From positions 682,001 through 746,000 of the forward strand of contig NZ_JADBEC010000001.1 of the NCBI RefSeq assembly GCF_014873945.1: DNA of 64,000 bases. Reading direction: 5' to 3'. Every line of letters starts with the position of its first letter. The first letter of the stretch is position 1. Origin of the DNA: Rhizobium viscosum (GTDB taxonomy: Bacteria; Pseudomonadota; Alphaproteobacteria; Rhizobiales; Rhizobiaceae). Of this stretch, positions 1 through 8,399 are shown piece after piece. The notes under the pieces were generated by a model, which was not told the DNA's origin, ran no database searches, and was given only the letters and a program-made list of their open reading frames with translations. The position numbers and the translations under genes are program-made.

Positions 1-166
1 GCAGCGTCGACTTACCGGAGCCATTGGCGCCGATCAGCGCCGTGATCTTTCCATCGGGAATGGCGAGGTCGACATGATCGAGCACCTTGATGGCGGCATA
101 GCCGAGCGTCAGATCCTGAGCGGACAGGCGCGAATGGGCGGCATCAGTCTTGCCTGCATCAGTCAT
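1..166 (-). CDS. Iron-siderophore ABC transporter ATP-binding protein (N-terminal fragment)
   Basis: Only the first 55 codons are in the window; the gene runs off the left edge. Read on the minus strand from the ATG at 166, it gives a short N-terminal strand region and then a Walker A motif, GANGSGKST, which marks an ABC-type nucleotide-binding domain. Its start overlaps the stop of the upstream permease by 8 bp, so it is the last gene of a binding protein, permease, permease, ATPase operon (FecBCDE/FhuC class). It would energise ferric-siderophore import from the cytoplasmic face of the inner membrane. The Walker B and signature motifs lie outside the window. Confidence 0.88.
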   Translation of the reverse strand, partial: MTDAGKTDAAHSRLSAQDLTLGYAAIKVLDHVDLAIPDGKITALIGANGSGKSTL

Positions 167-1166
167 GGCGGCCTGCCTCCTTGATCAGCAGGAAGATGAG
201 ATAGGGACCGCCGATCACGGCAGCGACGATGCCCGCCGGGATCTCGTTCGGCAGGGCCACCAGCCGGCCGATCAGGTCGGCAGCGGACAGCGTCAGGGCG
301 CCGATCAGGGCGCTCACTGGCACCATATGCCGGGCACGCGGACCGACGAGCAGGCGGGCGGCATGCGGCGATAGCAGGCCGAGGAAGCCCATGCTGCCGA
401 CAGCGGCGACGCTGCCGGCGCAGAGCAGCACTGAGACGACGATGAGGCCACCGCGCAAGAGACCGGGCGAAATGCCGAGGCTCGTCAACGTATCGTCGCC
501 GAAACCGCCGGCATCGAGCCGGATGGCGGCGATCAGCACGAAAGGCAGGCAGGCGCCGAGCCAGAGCGAGAGAGCGACCACATCGGTCATCGTCGAGCCA
601 TAGACGCTGCCGGCAAGCCAGACCATCGACTGGTCGGCGCGGGTCGGGACGAGCACCATGACATATTGCATCAGCGCCTGGGCCAGCATGCCGAGCGCGA
701 CGCCCACGAGCGCTAATGCCGCTATGCCGCCACCGAAGCTGCGGCCAATCGCGAGCAGCACGCATGCGCCGGCAACCGCACCAACGATAACGCCTGATGG
801 AATGGCCCAGGCGGCCCAGGCAGGCGGGGTGAAGAGGCCGGCGAGGAAGGCGCCGAGGCCGGCCCATTTGGTGATGCCGACGACATCGGGCGAGGCGAGC
901 GGATTGCGCAGCGCGCCTTGCAAAAAGGTGCCGGCAATGCCGAGCGAGGCCCCGGCGAGGATGGAAACGATGACGCGCGGGGCGCGGTACTGCATGACGA
1001 TGAAGGCGTTCTTGCCGCCGGCGATACCATCCAGCACCTGGCCGACCGACAGCGTGACAGCGCCGATCGTCATGCCGAGCACGGCAATGACGAGGATGAG
1101 AATAGCGACGACGAGGCAGACGCTTGCCGCACGCAGGCTCTTCGATGGCAGGGCCACACTCGTCAT
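159..1166 (-). CDS. FecCD-family iron-siderophore ABC permease (second)
   Basis: This is a 335-residue, very hydrophobic protein with about nine to ten membrane segments and the FecCD/BtuC-like features [20 protein letters not shown] (near residue 90) and [16 protein letters not shown] (near 270). The first resembles the conserved G-Q-x-x-x-RNPLA-P region that packs against the ATPase, and the second the PH-x-xR loop. It forms the channel heterodimer with the neighbouring permease. The start ATG overlaps the stop of the upstream permease by 4 bp, and its own stop overlaps the ATPase start, which indicates translational coupling. The ligand cannot be named from sequence; the gene order matches E. 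coli fecBCDE. Confidence 0.92.
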   Translation of the reverse strand: MTSVALPSKSLRAASVCLVVAILILVIAVLGMTIGAVTLSVGQVLDGIAGGKNAFIVMQYRAPRVIVSILAGASLGIAGTFLQGALRNPLASPDVVGITKWAGLGAFLAGLFTPPAWAAWAIPSGVIVGAVAGACVLLAIGRSFGGGIAALALVGVALGMLAQALMQYVMVLVPTRADQSMVWLAGSVYGSTMTDVVALSLWLGACLPFVLIAAIRLDAGGFGDDTLTSLGISPGLLRGGLIVVSVLLCAGSVAAVGSMGFLGLLSPHAARLLVGPRARHMVPVSALIGALTLSAADLIGRLVALPNEIPAGIVAAVIGGPYLIFLLIKEAGRHD

Positions 1167-2176
1167 TTTGCCCTCTGCCGCCAGAGGATAGCGACGAAAG
1201 CCGGCGCGCCGATCAGAGCCGTTACGATGCCGACAGGGGTTTCGGCCGGGAAAGCAGCGACGCGGCCCAGGAGATCGGCGGCAGTCAGCAGCAAGGGGCC
1301 GGTGATGGCGCTCAGGACAATCACCGTCAGCTGGTCGTTGCCGGTGAGGCGCCGCACGATATGCGGCACCAGCAAGCCGATGAAGCCGATCGGTCCGCTG
1401 ACGGCGACGGCGGAACCGGCGAGGACGACGATGAGAGTGGCGGCAAGACCACCGACGCGCCGGGCATTCTGGCCAAGCGAAACCCCGGTGGTCTCATCGA
1501 GCGCCAGCACGCCGAAATGACGACCGGCGACCAGGGCGATTCCGCCACCGAGAAGCGTGAAAGGCAGTATGATCCAGACCTTGCTCCATTGCGCGCCATT
1601 GATCGAGCCGGCAAGCCAATAGACGATATCCTGGCCGGCATTGTTGGCAATCAGGATTGCCTGCACGAGAGCAGCGAGGACGAGCTGGATGGAAATGCCG
1701 GCAAGTGCCAGCTTCATCTCGTTCATCGCACCGGACACCGACAGTGCCCACATGGCGAGGCCTACGGCGGCAGCACCAATGAAGGCCGGCCATACCGTGC
1801 CGCCGGCACTCAGGCCCGGCATGGCGATCAGGCTGACAACGATGACCAGCGAGGCCCCTGCGTTGATGCCGAAGGTCTGGGGCGAAGCGAGTGAATTGCG
1901 GGTCAGCGTCTGGATCAGCACGCCGGCAACGGCGAGATTTGCGCCGACGAGCATGGCGAGCATTGCTCGCGGCAGGCGCACGTCCCAGACCAGGGCGCTG
2001 TCCGGCGAACTATCGGGTGCGAAGAGCAGATGAAGCGCGCGGTCGACCGGCAATCCGGAGACGCCGAAGGAAATGCCGGCCAGAATAACTATGGCGAGCG
2101 CCAGCAACAGGCAGAATGCCAGCAGCACGGGACTGCCGGTTTCATGCCGCATGGCTGCACCGCCTTTTGCCGTCAT
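1163..2176 (-). CDS. FecCD-family iron-siderophore ABC permease (first)
   Basis: This 337-residue polytopic membrane protein is the partner of the downstream permease. It carries the FecCD hallmark LTRNSLASPQTFGINAGAS near residue 90 and GFIGLLVPHIVRRLTG near residue 270, the PH-x-xRR loop that couples to the ATPase. The N-terminal residues before the first membrane helix include MRHETG, so a slightly later start at the second Met is possible. The gene starts 6 bp after the binding-protein stop and overlaps the next gene by 4 bp. Together the two permeases make the inner-membrane pore for a ferric-siderophore or ferric-citrate-like ligand. Confidence 0.92.
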   Translation of the reverse strand: MTAKGGAAMRHETGSPVLLAFCLLLALAIVILAGISFGVSGLPVDRALHLLFAPDSSPDSALVWDVRLPRAMLAMLVGANLAVAGVLIQTLTRNSLASPQTFGINAGASLVIVVSLIAMPGLSAGGTVWPAFIGAAAVGLAMWALSVSGAMNEMKLALAGISIQLVLAALVQAILIANNAGQDIVYWLAGSINGAQWSKVWIILPFTLLGGGIALVAGRHFGVLALDETTGVSLGQNARRVGGLAATLIVVLAGSAVAVSGPIGFIGLLVPHIVRRLTGNDQLTVIVLSAITGPLLLTAADLLGRVAAFPAETPVGIVTALIGAPAFVAILWRQRAK

Positions 2177-2182
2177 TAGCGC

Positions 2183-3130
2183 TTATCCGGCCTGATAGAC
2201 CTTGGCGAGGATTTCGCGAGCGATCATCTCTGCCGTCGTTAACCCGCGGAAACGGGAAAACTGGTTGCGGTCGACCTGAAAGACCATGCCGGTCTTCACC
2301 GCAGCAATGTTGTTGAAGGCGGCGTTGCTCTTCCACTGGTCGAACACGGTCGCGCCGGTATCGGTCGCAACCAAAAATACGTCCGGATTGATGGCAACGA
2401 GGCGCTCGATCCCTGCCCCGCTTTCCACCGCATCGCTGGAATCGATCGCCGGCGTCAGACCCATGGCCTTGAAAACAGAGCCGGTGAAGGAGGAGGAGCT
2501 ATGCAGGCTCATGGAATCCGGATTGGCGACGGCGAGCAGGAAGCGACGTTTCTCCCCGGCCGGGATCTTTGCGACCAGTCCGGTAATGATGGCCTCATGC
2601 GTGGCAAGCGCCTGTTCACCCTTCTCCTTTTCGCCCAAGGCATCTGCGATGGTCACGACCGAAGACTTGATCACCTCGTAGCTGCCTTCCCAGCTGTTCA
2701 GCACGATGGTCGGTGCGATGGCACTCAATTGTTCGTAGATCGCCGAATGGCGCAGTTCATCGGCAATGATGAGATCGGGCGTCAGCGCAGCGACGAGCTC
2801 CAGATTGGGCTCCAGCCGCGTGCCGACCGAGCCGTAGTCGATCTTCTTGCCGAGAAGCTGTTCGATACGCTTCGGCTGGTTGTCGTCGGTAATGCCAACC
2901 GGCACGACATCGATCGCATTCAGCGCCTGCACGAAGGAGAATTCGAGAGCGACGACACGCTGCGGCTTGCCGGAGATTTCGGTGGTGCCGAGCTCGTGTT
3001 TGATCGTGCGCTTGCCATCATCGGCAAAGGCAAGGCTCGGTACGGCAGCAACCGCACCAGCCGAGAACAACAGGCCGAACTGGCGGCGCGACAGCGGAAT
3101 ATCAAAAACGCTCACGGCAAATGTCCTCAT
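2183..3130 (-). CDS. Periplasmic iron-siderophore binding protein (FecB/FhuD type)
   Basis: The product is a periplasmic receptor of the TroA/FecB class that would hand a ferric chelate to the adjacent permeases. Near the N terminus is a twin-arginine-like motif SRRQF followed by a hydrophobic stretch ending SLAFA, so Tat export of a folded protein is likely. The mature part has the E. coli FecB-like signature VGTRLEPNLE...ALTPDLIIAD, with ELRHSAIYEQL after it. I chose the ATG at 3130 (315 residues); an upstream GTG at 3154 in frame would add eight residues, and neither has a good Shine-Dalgarno sequence. It is first in the minus-strand importer operon. Confidence 0.88.
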   Translation of the reverse strand: MRTFAVSVFDIPLSRRQFGLLFSAGAVAAVPSLAFADDGKRTIKHELGTTEISGKPQRVVALEFSFVQALNAIDVVPVGITDDNQPKRIEQLLGKKIDYGSVGTRLEPNLELVAALTPDLIIADELRHSAIYEQLSAIAPTIVLNSWEGSYEVIKSSVVTIADALGEKEKGEQALATHEAIITGLVAKIPAGEKRRFLLAVANPDSMSLHSSSSFTGSVFKAMGLTPAIDSSDAVESGAGIERLVAINPDVFLVATDTGATVFDQWKSNAAFNNIAAVKTGMVFQVDRNQFSRFRGLTTAEMIAREILAKVYQAG

Positions 3131-3248
3131 ACTGAAATGATCACCGGCCCTCACACCGGATGAGACACCCGCTACAGAAGTGAAGTGAATTTTTCAAGTA
3201 AAGTTTACAAAAACAATCACCTTATTGGGCACCTCGTCGAGAGGTGCA

Positions 3249-3722
3249 TCAGTTGCGCTCGGGCAGCTTCAGCGGTCCATGCGTCTTGATGCTTCGGATG
3301 GCGAAATTCGAACGGATATCGGTGACATTCGGCAGGGTCAGCAGCGTCTCCGTCAATAGCCGCTCATAGGCCGAGAGATCTTCGACTACGACTTCCGCCA
3401 GGAAATCGGCTGTGCCTGAAATCAGGAAGCAAGAGACGATTTCGGGAATGGCAAGCAGTGCCGCCTGCTGCGCCTCGGAATTCTCCCGGCTGTGATGGGC
3501 GACCTTGAATTCCACGAAGACGGTAAGACCGAGTCCGACTTCCTTGCGATCGATATCGGCTGTGTAGCGGCGGATGACGCCGAGCTTTTCGAGATTGCGG
3601 ATGCGGCGCAGACAGGGTGACGGCGAGAGGTTCACCTTCTCGGCGATCTCGACATTGGTGGCGCGCGCGTCCTCCTGCAGGCATTTCAGGATGGCAATAT
3701 CGAATTTATCGAGATTTGGCAT
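3249..3722 (-). CDS. Lrp/AsnC-family transcriptional regulator
   Basis: A 157-residue Lrp/AsnC regulator. The N-terminal winged helix-turn-helix (FDIAILKCLQEDARAT, then NVEIAEKVNLSPSPCLRRI, about residues 6 to 45) precedes a RAM ligand-binding and oligomerisation domain (VFVEFKVAHHS..., ending in IRSNFAIRSIK). Such proteins sense amino acids and form octamers. I chose the ATG at 3722, which gives MPNLDKFDIAI at the usual family start; an in-frame start at 3770 adds 16 unconserved residues. It diverges from the EamA-type transporter at 3866 with 143 bp between them, a common regulator/exporter arrangement, so that transporter is its likely target. Confidence 0.92.
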   Translation of the reverse strand: MPNLDKFDIAILKCLQEDARATNVEIAEKVNLSPSPCLRRIRNLEKLGVIRRYTADIDRKEVGLGLTVFVEFKVAHHSRENSEAQQAALLAIPEIVSCFLISGTADFLAEVVVEDLSAYERLLTETLLTLPNVTDIRSNFAIRSIKTHGPLKLPERN

Positions 3723-3865
3723 AATTGCGAAATCCATCGGCATGAATTGGCAGATCATTGCGCATAGCACGTTTTCTGAGCCATAGATAGCAAGGACATG
3801 CCTCGGCCATTCGCGCTAATGTTCTTTCAACCGGACGACATCCGGACGGAAGAAAGGACCGGACG

Positions 3866-4771
3866 ATGAGCACGATCGCATTTTCAAACGAGAAATCGCC
3901 TTCGCAAGGCCTGGGTTATGCCGCCGGTACAGTGACCGTGCTGATCTGGTCGACATGGTTTCTGGCGACGCGCCACAGCGCCGCAACGCCGCTCGGTTCG
4001 ATCGATATCGGGCTCATCCGCTTCGGCATTCCGGCGCTCGTTCTCTCACCGGTCTGGCTGCGCACCGGGCTCTTGCCAAAGGGCGTTCCGCTTCATCTGC
4101 TGGCGATCATGGTCGCCGGCTGCGGTGCGATCTTCTTCCTGGTGACCACGCTTGCCATTCACTCCACACCGGCGGCCTCGTCAGGTATCCTGCTCGGCGG
4201 CTCCATGCCGCTTGCCACCGCACTGATCGGGATTCTGCTGTTTCGCGAACGACCGGATGCAACACGCATTGCCGGGCTGGTGGCGATCGTCGCCGGTGTG
4301 CTGATCCTGCTCGTTCGCAGCCTTGCCGATGCTTCCCTGCCCTGGACGAGCTTCGTGCTGCTGCCATCAGGCGCCGTTCTCTGGGCAGGCTATACGCATG
4401 CCTTCCGCCGCTCGGGCCTGACTGCCATCCAGGCCAGCGCGCTGATCGCCATCTGGTCCTTCCTGATCATGGCTGCCCTTGCGCTGGTCTTCGGCATCTC
4501 GCTGCCGCAGGCTCCGCTTCCGGAAATCGGCCTGCAGATTCTGAGCCAGGGCATTCTTTCCGGTCTCGTTGCCATGGTCGCCTATGGCACGGCGGTGCGC
4601 ACCCTGGGCGGAACGCAGGCTGCCGCCTTTACAGCACTGACGCCGGTGCTGGCCACGCTCGGCGGCGGCTTCCTGCTCGGCGAGCAGATGGGCCTTGCCG
4701 AAATCAGTGCCGCCGTGATCACCGGCATCGGTGTCGCGCTTTCGACCGGCATCGCTGCCAAGCGCCGCTGA
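3866..4771 (+). CDS. EamA/DMT-superfamily transporter
   Basis: A 301-residue inner-membrane protein with about ten hydrophobic segments arranged as two EamA repeats. The family boxes are visible: IWSTWFLATRH near residue 28, GAIFFLVTTLAIHSTPAASS with LGGSMPLATALIG in the first repeat, and GTQAAAFTALTPVLATLGGGFLLGEQM in the second. Members export amino acids or metabolites, but the substrate cannot be read from sequence. A purine-rich GGAAGAAAGGACC lies just before the ATG. The divergent Lrp/AsnC gene suggests amino-acid-responsive expression. A strong hairpin terminator follows at 4787. Confidence 0.88.
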   Translation: MSTIAFSNEKSPSQGLGYAAGTVTVLIWSTWFLATRHSAATPLGSIDIGLIRFGIPALVLSPVWLRTGLLPKGVPLHLLAIMVAGCGAIFFLVTTLAIHSTPAASSGILLGGSMPLATALIGILLFRERPDATRIAGLVAIVAGVLILLVRSLADASLPWTSFVLLPSGAVLWAGYTHAFRRSGLTAIQASALIAIWSFLIMAALALVFGISLPQAPLPEIGLQILSQGILSGLVAMVAYGTAVRTLGGTQAAAFTALTPVLATLGGGFLLGEQMGLAEISAAVITGIGVALSTGIAAKRR

Positions 4772-4786
4772 GCATTCGCCCAAAAC

Positions 4787-4823
4787 AAAAGCCGCCGACA
4801 GCGATCCGCTGCGGCGGCTTTTT
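4787..4823. terminator. Bidirectional intrinsic terminator
   Basis: AAGCCGCC (4789-4796) pairs with GGCGGCTT (4813-4820), with a further AGCG/CGCT stem inside. It is flanked by A residues on the left and T residues on the right, so it can end transcription in both directions between the convergent EamA and L,D-transpeptidase genes. Confidence 0.85.
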
Positions 4824-4848
4824 GTATACCTGTAGTTTGTCCTAAGCT

Positions 4849-5469
4849 TCAGGCTGTCGCCTGGATGACGACGACCCTGGCGCCGACTTCGACGCGGCTG
4901 TAGAGGTCGATCACATCGTGGTTCATCATGCGAATGCAGCCGCTCGACATGGCAAGGCCGATCGATTGCGGCTGGTTGGTGCCGTGAATGCGGAAATGCG
5001 TATCGTTGCCGCCGCGATAGAGATATATGGCGCGCGCACCGAGCGGATTGTTCGGGCCGCCCGGCATGCCGCCGGCGAGCCTGCGATAACGCTCCTCGCG
5101 GCGCTGCATGTTTTCCGTCGGCGTCCAGCTCGGCCATTCCGCCTTGCGGCCGACATAGGCATTGCCGGCAAAGGCGAGACCCTCACGGCCGACTCCGACG
5201 CCGTAACGCATCGCCCTGCCGTCACCGAGTATGTAATAGGCGCGCCGCGCCGGCGTATCGATGACGATCGTGCCCGGCGCATAACCGTTTTGATAGACCA
5301 CTTCCGTGCGGCGCAGCTCCGGCTTGATTTGGTCGATCGGCACTTGCTTCAGCGGAAATTCTTCATCCGGAAGTGCGGCATAATTGGTCTGGCTGTTCAG
5401 AGTGGTCGAAGAGCAACCGGCGGCAAAAAGGGGCAGAGCGATCAGGAAGCCCCGGCGCGAGATCGTCAT
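4849..5469 (-). CDS. L,D-transpeptidase lipoprotein (ErfK/YbiS/YkuD family)
   Basis: The product is a 206-residue cell-wall enzyme that would make 3-3 peptidoglycan cross-links or attach outer-membrane proteins to peptidoglycan. The N terminus has SRR, a hydrophobic core and the lipobox LFAAGC with Cys19, so it is exported and lipid-anchored. The YkuD catalytic domain has HGTN (His162) and SSGCIRM with nucleophile Cys178; the residues between them, including GLAMS, fit the family. Rhizobia rely on L,D-transpeptidases for polar growth and carry many paralogues. A CtrA-like site lies about 50 bp upstream. The gene is alone on the minus strand, convergent with the transporter. Confidence 0.92.
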   Translation of the reverse strand: MTISRRGFLIALPLFAAGCSSTTLNSQTNYAALPDEEFPLKQVPIDQIKPELRRTEVVYQNGYAPGTIVIDTPARRAYYILGDGRAMRYGVGVGREGLAFAGNAYVGRKAEWPSWTPTENMQRREERYRRLAGGMPGGPNNPLGARAIYLYRGGNDTHFRIHGTNQPQSIGLAMSSGCIRMMNHDVIDLYSRVEVGARVVVIQATA

Positions 5470-5516
5470 GAATGTGTCCTTAGCGCGTCAAGAAGATATC
5501 GCAAGCTAAGGAGATT

Positions 5517-5535
5517 ATGGTTAATGAAATGCTAA
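5517..5535 (-). promoter_or_regulatory. Candidate CtrA-binding site upstream of the L,D-transpeptidase
   Basis: On the minus strand this reads TTAG, seven bases, then TTAACCAT. The CtrA consensus is TTAA-N7-TTAA with TTAACCAT as the usual alphaproteobacterial half-site, so one half is perfect and the other has one mismatch. It sits about 50 to 65 bp before the start codon at 5469. The assignment is by motif only. Confidence 0.45.
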
Positions 5536-5642
5536 ACCGACGCGGTAATCAGAGATAACGAATGCGTTATCAGGTATAAGCAGCGCGTTACTCGACGATT
5601 GCCTGAGAATTACACGACAGCGCAGACAAATTCTCATCGCCG

Positions 5643-5670
5643 TTTCGGCGCCGGATTTACGGCGCCGAAA
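5643..5670. terminator. Strong hairpin downstream of ETF-QO
   Basis: TTTCGGCGCC (5643-5652) pairs perfectly with GGCGCCGAAA (5661-5670) around an 8-base loop, starting 11 bp past the stop of the minus-strand ETF-QO gene. There is no clear T tract on the minus-strand side, so it may end transcription imperfectly or protect the 3' end of the message. Confidence 0.5.
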
Positions 5671-5681
5671 ACCACCCGACC

Positions 5682-7346
5682 TTACATATTCGGATAGACC
5701 GGCCCCTCGCCGCCTTGCGGGGGGACCCAGTTGATGTTCTGGTTAGGATCCTTGATGTCGCAGGTCTTGCAGTGGACGCAGTTCTGGGCGTTGATGACGA
5801 AGGTTTCTTCGCCGTCCTTTTCCACCCATTCATAGACCCCGGCCGGACAGTAGCGGGTCGACGGGCCGGCATAAATGCCGAGCTCGGACGATTTCTGCAG
5901 CGCCATGTCCTTCACCTGCAGATGGACCGGCTGGTCCTCCTCGTGGTTGGTATTCGACAGGAAGACGGAAGACAGGCGATCGAAGGTCAGGACGCCATCC
6001 GGCTTCGGATAGTCGATCTTCTTGTGCTGGGAGGCCGGCTCCAGCGAGGCGGCATCGGTCTTGCCGTGACCGAGCGTGCCGAAAAACGAGAAGCCGAAGA
6101 GCTGGTTGGTCCACATATCGAGACCGCCGAGTGCGACACCGAGGGCCGTGCCGAACTTCGACCAGAGCGGCTTGACGTTGCGCACGCGCTTCAGATCCTT
6201 GCCGATATCGCTCTTGCGCCAGTCGGTCTCGATCTCGGCTACCTCGTCATTGGCGCGGCCTGACGCAATCGCCGCGGCGATGCGGTCGGCGGCCATCATG
6301 CCCGAGAGCACGGCATTGTGGCTGCCCTTGATGCGCGGCACGTTGACGAAGCCCGCCGAACAGCCGATCAGCGCGCCGCCGGGGAAGGAGAGCTTCGGCA
6401 CTGACTGGTAGCCGCCCTCGGTGATGGCGCGAGCGCCATAGGAGAGGCGCTTGCCGCCCTCGAAGGTGCTGCGGATGGCCGGATGCGTCTTGAAGCGCTG
6501 GAATTCCTCGAAGGGGTAGAGATAGGGGTTCTTGTAATTCAGGTGGACGACGAAGCCGACGGCCACGAGATTGTCTTCCAGGTGATAGAGGAACGAGCCG
6601 CCACCGGTCGACATGCCGAGCGGCCAGCCGAAGGAGTGCTGCACGAGGCCCTGCTTGTGGTTCTCCGGCTTGACCTGCCAGAGCTCCTTGAGGCCGATGC
6701 CGAATTTCTGCGGCTGGCGATCCTTCTGCAAGTCGAACTTGGCGATCAGCTGCTTGGCGAGCGAACCGCGCACGCCCTCTCCAACAAGCACATATTTGCC
6801 CATCAGCGCCATGCCGCGCGCATAGTTCGGGCCGGGTTCGCCGTTCTTCTCGATGCCCATATCACCGGTGGCGACGCCGATGACCGCACCCTCATCGTTG
6901 TAGAGCACTTCGGTCGCGGCAAAGCCCGGATAGATCTCGACGCCGAGTTCTTCGGCCTTCGTCGCCAGCCAGCGACAGACATTTCCGAGCGACACGATGT
7001 AATTGCCGTGATTGCTCATCAGCGGCGGCATCATGATGTTCGGCAGGCGGATGGAGCCGGCGGGGCCGAGCAGCAGGAAGTGGTCGTCCTTGACCTCGGT
7101 CTTGAAGGGATGGTCGGGTTCCTGACGCCAGCCGGGCAGCAGCCGGTCGATGCCGATGGGATCGACGACGGCGCCAGAGAGGATATGCGCGCCGACTTCG
7201 GAACCCTTCTCCAACACGACGACCGACAATTCCGGATTGACCTGTTTCAGGCGGATGGCGGCCGAAAGGCCGGCCGGACCGGCCCCGACGATCACCACGT
7301 CGAATTCCATGCTCTCGCGTTCCGGCAGCTCAGTCATTTCGGTCAT
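5682..7346 (-). CDS. Electron transfer flavoprotein-ubiquinone oxidoreductase (ETF-QO)
   Basis: A 554-residue membrane-associated flavoenzyme that passes electrons from reduced ETF (fatty-acid and amino-acid oxidation) to ubiquinone. The N-terminal FAD site VVIVGAGPAGLSAAIRLKQ is near residue 17, followed by the family stretch VLEKGSEVGAHILSGAV. The C-terminal 4Fe-4S domain has CPAGVYEW and C523-VH-C526-KT-C529. I chose the ATG at 7346; an in-frame TTG at 7373 would add nine residues, and full family length is reached without it. The gene stands alone, diverging from the SDR gene. An ACGTTAACGT palindrome of LiuR type lies between the two promoters. Confidence 0.95.
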   Translation of the reverse strand: MTEMTELPERESMEFDVVIVGAGPAGLSAAIRLKQVNPELSVVVLEKGSEVGAHILSGAVVDPIGIDRLLPGWRQEPDHPFKTEVKDDHFLLLGPAGSIRLPNIMMPPLMSNHGNYIVSLGNVCRWLATKAEELGVEIYPGFAATEVLYNDEGAVIGVATGDMGIEKNGEPGPNYARGMALMGKYVLVGEGVRGSLAKQLIAKFDLQKDRQPQKFGIGLKELWQVKPENHKQGLVQHSFGWPLGMSTGGGSFLYHLEDNLVAVGFVVHLNYKNPYLYPFEEFQRFKTHPAIRSTFEGGKRLSYGARAITEGGYQSVPKLSFPGGALIGCSAGFVNVPRIKGSHNAVLSGMMAADRIAAAIASGRANDEVAEIETDWRKSDIGKDLKRVRNVKPLWSKFGTALGVALGGLDMWTNQLFGFSFFGTLGHGKTDAASLEPASQHKKIDYPKPDGVLTFDRLSSVFLSNTNHEEDQPVHLQVKDMALQKSSELGIYAGPSTRYCPAGVYEWVEKDGEETFVINAQNCVHCKTCDIKDPNQNINWVPPQGGEGPVYPNM

Positions 7347-7499
7347 CCATCCGTCTCCGCTCGGCCTTCTCAAGGCCGTTCATCCCCATTCTAGAGGTAT
7401 TCTCTTGTCAAAACCGGAAAACATTGTCGAGCCGGGAAGCGACAGCCAATCCTCCAATTCGCACAATGATGTTCCTCCGCACAGAAGATTATATAACGC

Positions 7500-7514
7500 T
7501 TACGTTAACGTCAA
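7500..7514. promoter_or_regulatory. LiuR-type palindrome in the ETF-QO/SDR divergent region
   Basis: TTACGTTAACGTCAA contains the perfect 10-bp palindrome ACGTTAACGT (7502-7511). It resembles the operator reported for the MerR-family regulator LiuR, which controls branched-chain amino-acid and fatty-acid breakdown genes, often including ETF genes. It lies about 155 bp upstream of ETF-QO and 90 bp upstream of the SDR. The match is to a remembered consensus, so it is tentative. Confidence 0.4.
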
Positions 7515-7601
7515 TTAAGGGAGTACCGCGAAAGCGCTCTTCGTGCTTTTCTTTGACCGGACTTGCGCCCTATAGAAAGGGCACAGGAAATGGAGGAAAT
7601 C

Positions 7602-8390
7602 ATGGATCTCGGCATCAAGGGCAAACGCGCGCTCATACTGGCTTCCTCACGCGGCCTCGGGCTCGGCATTGCGAAGGCGCTGGCGCAGGAGGGTGCAAAT
7701 GTTCTTCTCTGCGGGCGCAGCGGCGAGCAGCTGGAAACCAACTGCAAGGCGATCAATGCGCAAGGCAATGGCAAGGCCGACTGGATCTGGGCCGACCTTT
7801 CGGATGACAATTTCGTCCAGACCGTTACGGGTGCCGTGCAGGAGAAATTCGGCGGGCTCGATATCCTCGTCAACAATAGCGGCGGCCCGACGCCCGGCAC
7901 GACCGAGGACATGACGCCCGAGAAGCTCGAAACCTACTTTCTCTCCATGGTCGCGCGTGTCATCACGCTCACCAATGCTCTGCTGCCCGGCATGAAGGCG
8001 CAGGGCTGGGGCCGCATCCTGACAATCGCCTCGTCAGGGGTGATCGAGCCGATCGCCAATCTAGCGCTGTCGAATACGCTGCGCCCTGCCCTTGCCGGCT
8101 GGAGCAAGACGCTGGCATCGGAAGTGGCCGGCCATGGCATCACAACCAACATGCTTCTGCCCGGCAGCATTCTCACCGCACGGCTAGACGATCTCGATGG
8201 TGCTGCCGCCAAACGGACCGGAAAGAGCGTCGAAGATATCCGCACCGAGAAGGAAGCGCGTATTCCGGTCGGGCGCTATGGCAAGGTCGAGGAATTCGCC
8301 GCAGCGGCGGCCTTCCTCTGCAGCCAGCCGGCGAGCTACATCACCGGTTCGCTGATCCGTTGCGACGGGGGTGCTGCGCGCTCCGTCTGA
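7602..8390 (+). CDS. Short-chain dehydrogenase/reductase family protein, atypical active site
   Basis: A 262-residue classical-length SDR with a Rossmann fold. The cofactor loop reads ASSRGLGLGIA instead of TGxxxGxG, followed by NNSGGP and SSGV, the usual catalytic Ser region. Where a classical SDR has YxxxK, this protein has S157-NTL-R161, so the general base Tyr and the Lys are both absent. A subgroup of bacterial proteins annotated as 3-oxoacyl-ACP reductase-like shares this pattern, so it is probably a family trait and not an error. The C terminus (ITGSLIRCDGG) fits the family. The ATG at 7602 follows GGAGGAAATC; an upstream in-frame start at 7563 is less likely. The substrate is unknown. 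Confidence 0.85.
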   Translation: MDLGIKGKRALILASSRGLGLGIAKALAQEGANVLLCGRSGEQLETNCKAINAQGNGKADWIWADLSDDNFVQTVTGAVQEKFGGLDILVNNSGGPTPGTTEDMTPEKLETYFLSMVARVITLTNALLPGMKAQGWGRILTIASSGVIEPIANLALSNTLRPALAGWSKTLASEVAGHGITTNMLLPGSILTARLDDLDGAAAKRTGKSVEDIRTEKEARIPVGRYGKVEEFAAAAAFLCSQPASYITGSLIRCDGGAARSV

Positions 8391-8399
8391 GCAACAGCG

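Noticed and set aside
3160..3215. RirA iron-responsive box upstream of the FecB-type gene
   Set aside because: The best TGA...TCA pair near 3180-3197 has 10 bases between arms, not the 9 of the IRO motif, so I could not support it.
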